A stretch of DNA of 13,637 nt from Lachnospiraceae bacterium UBA1755 (GTDB lineage: Bacteria > Bacillota > Clostridia > Lachnospirales > Lachnospiraceae): positions 1 through 13,637 of the forward strand of contig DCHJ01000113.1 of the NCBI GenBank assembly GCA_002314805.1, in the 5' to 3' direction. The stretch's first letter is position 1; each line of letters begins with the position of its first letter. Both the position numbers and the translations under genes were made by a program. Under the pieces are notes generated by a model that saw only the letters and a program-made list of their open reading frames with translations, did not search any database and had not been told where the DNA came from. Positions 12,491 through 13,637 of this stretch are shown here, one piece after another.

Positions 12491-13637
12491 TCACATACCG
12501 GATAACGTCATCCACTTACCCTTCCTGAAATGTATGAAGAGACAAAGTGCCGTAATTACCCACGATATGATATAATTTGCAGCCAATATCATAAGTCCCG
12601 GCTTCAGCGGGAATAACAGTATCATCCATACTATACGGAATACGCCTATCCCGAGGCACGTAATGATGACCGGTACCACAGCATCTCCCGCACCTCTTAA
12701 TACCCCGCCGAATACCTCGATAAAGGTCCAGATAAAGTAGAACGGTACGAAATACAGCATGATCTCATATGTGGTATCACGCACAGCCTGATCCTCCGTT
12801 AGTGCAATGAGCATGGGACGTCCGATGAGCAGCAGGAAAATACTTGTGGAGACAGTGATGATCAGCGCCATGATAAGTCCCTGCTTAACGCACGCCTTCA
12901 ATCTGTCCACACGCCCTGCACCATAGTTCTGTCCGACGAATGTGGTGATTGCCATACCCATCGCACTCGTCAGCGCCCAGAAGATGCCGTCCACCTTGCC
13001 TGACATCGCCCATGATGCCACAAATACCGTGCCCAGCGAATTGACACCGACCTGGATCACGATATTGGACACAGCATAGACCACAGACTGTCCTCCCGCC
13101 GGGAGACCTATCCGCATCATTGATCCGAGATAATCACTCCTGAACTTAAGATCCTCCCTGTCAAGCCAGCTGTCCTCTCCCGCACGAAGCAGTCTTACGG
13201 TAAGCAGTATCACATTAAGCACCTGTGCGATGACCGTCGCCACAGCTGCTCCTGCCACTCCCCATCCAAGCGGGACCACCATCACAAAATCCAGTATGAT
13301 ATTGGTGACACAGCATATGATCATATATATGAACGGGCTGCGCGAATCGCCGACTGCTCTGAGCATACCTGATTCGATATTGAGGATAAGTATGAATGCG
13401 ACCCCGCAGAAATAGATCCTCAGATATACGATGGCCTCACGCAAAGTGTCTGCCGGTGTCCGGAGAAGCTCAAGTATTGCGGGTGTGAAGATGAAGCCTA
13501 TGACCGAAACCGCTGCTCCGATCACGATACTCACCATCAGCAGGTTGCCCGCTGCCTTCTTTACTTCCTTATATCTGCCTGCTCCGAAAAGCTGCGCGAT
13601 AATGACCGCAGCACCTCCTGAAAACGACACAAAGAAC
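12491..13637 (-). CDS. MATE-family multidrug/toxin exporter, 5' end outside window
   Basis: The frame is open to the right edge of the window (the codons before 13630 read FF), giving 381 residues that lack roughly the first 50-60 of a usual MATE protein of about 450. Features are SFSGGAAVIIAQLFGAGRYK near the visible start, GMLRAVGDSRSPFIYM (end of the first half), AMGMAITTFVGQNYGAGR (the matching element of the second half) and GVLRGAGDAVVPVIIT. About ten membrane helices are visible. MATE proteins are Na+- or H+-driven exporters of cationic drugs or metabolites in the cytoplasmic membrane. The gene lies 257 bases upstream of the UroD-like gene, so a functional link to the metabolic genes is not evident. 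Confidence 0.9.
   Translation of the reverse strand, partial: FFVSFSGGAAVIIAQLFGAGRYKEVKKAAGNLLMVSIVIGAAVSVIGFIFTPAILELLRTPADTLREAIVYLRIYFCGVAFILILNIESGMLRAVGDSRSPFIYMIICCVTNIILDFVMVVPLGWGVAGAAVATVIAQVLNVILLTVRLLRAGEDSWLDREDLKFRSDYLGSMMRIGLPAGGQSVVYAVSNIVIQVGVNSLGTVFVASWAMSGKVDGIFWALTSAMGMAITTFVGQNYGAGRVDRLKACVKQGLIMALIITVSTSIFLLLIGRPMLIALTEDQAVRDTTYEIMLYFVPFYFIWTFIEVFGGVLRGAGDAVVPVIITCLGIGVFRIVWMILLFPLKPGLMILAANYIISWVITALCLFIHFRKGKWMTLSGM

Overview
The window looks like a chromosomal segment from an anaerobic Firmicute, most likely a Clostridia/Lachnospiraceae-type genome. This rests on strong AGGAGG-like ribosome sites, the clostridial form of the galactokinase signature, a two-subunit class I fumarase-type hydratase, DUF4143 ATPases and an AbrB/PIN module. 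The exact taxon is inference. Every credible gene lies on the minus strand, so transcription runs from high to low coordinates.

The right part (about 3090-13637) is a co-directional metabolic block. In transcription order it holds a MATE exporter (5' end outside the window), a UroD/MtaA-like protein with a His-x-Cys...Cys zinc motif, an AtuA-family protein (DUF1446), its usual partner DUF4387, the alpha and beta subunits of a class I fumarase-type hydratase, a double-length amidohydrolase with a metal-less N-terminal half, an AEC-family carrier and galactokinase. AtuA, DUF4387, hydratase and amidohydrolase look like a catabolic set for a hydroxylated or unsaturated di- or tricarboxylic acid, with AEC as a candidate carrier. 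The substrate cannot be read from sequence. galK may simply sit next to the set. Four spacers inside this block carry unrelated short repeat arrays: 24 bp x3, 22 bp x6, 26 bp x3 and about 69 bp x2 plus a trace.

The left part (1-3089) is AT-richer accessory DNA with heavy decay. It has an intact AbrB/MazE antitoxin gene behind two overlapping sigma-70 promoters. Its PIN toxin partner is broken and joined to the 3' part of an unrelated DUF4143 ATPase gene. It also has a second, intact DUF4143 ATPase with its own promoter and a 5'-truncated GNAT acetyltransferase.

Scattered through the left part are three very short reading frames (732-839, 2809-2850, 2979-3032). They resemble the extreme C-terminus of RlmD/RumA-type 23S rRNA uracil methyltransferases (HVEAVVLLSRV-like). 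Two of them are followed within about 30 bases by a terminator-like hairpin. I read them as scars of repeated insertion or recombination at rlmD-type 3' ends, which would mark the boundary between the metabolic block and the accessory DNA.

No rRNA, tRNA, CRISPR array, intact transposase or integrase was seen. Stretches 840-940 and 2636-2725 hold nothing I can assign.
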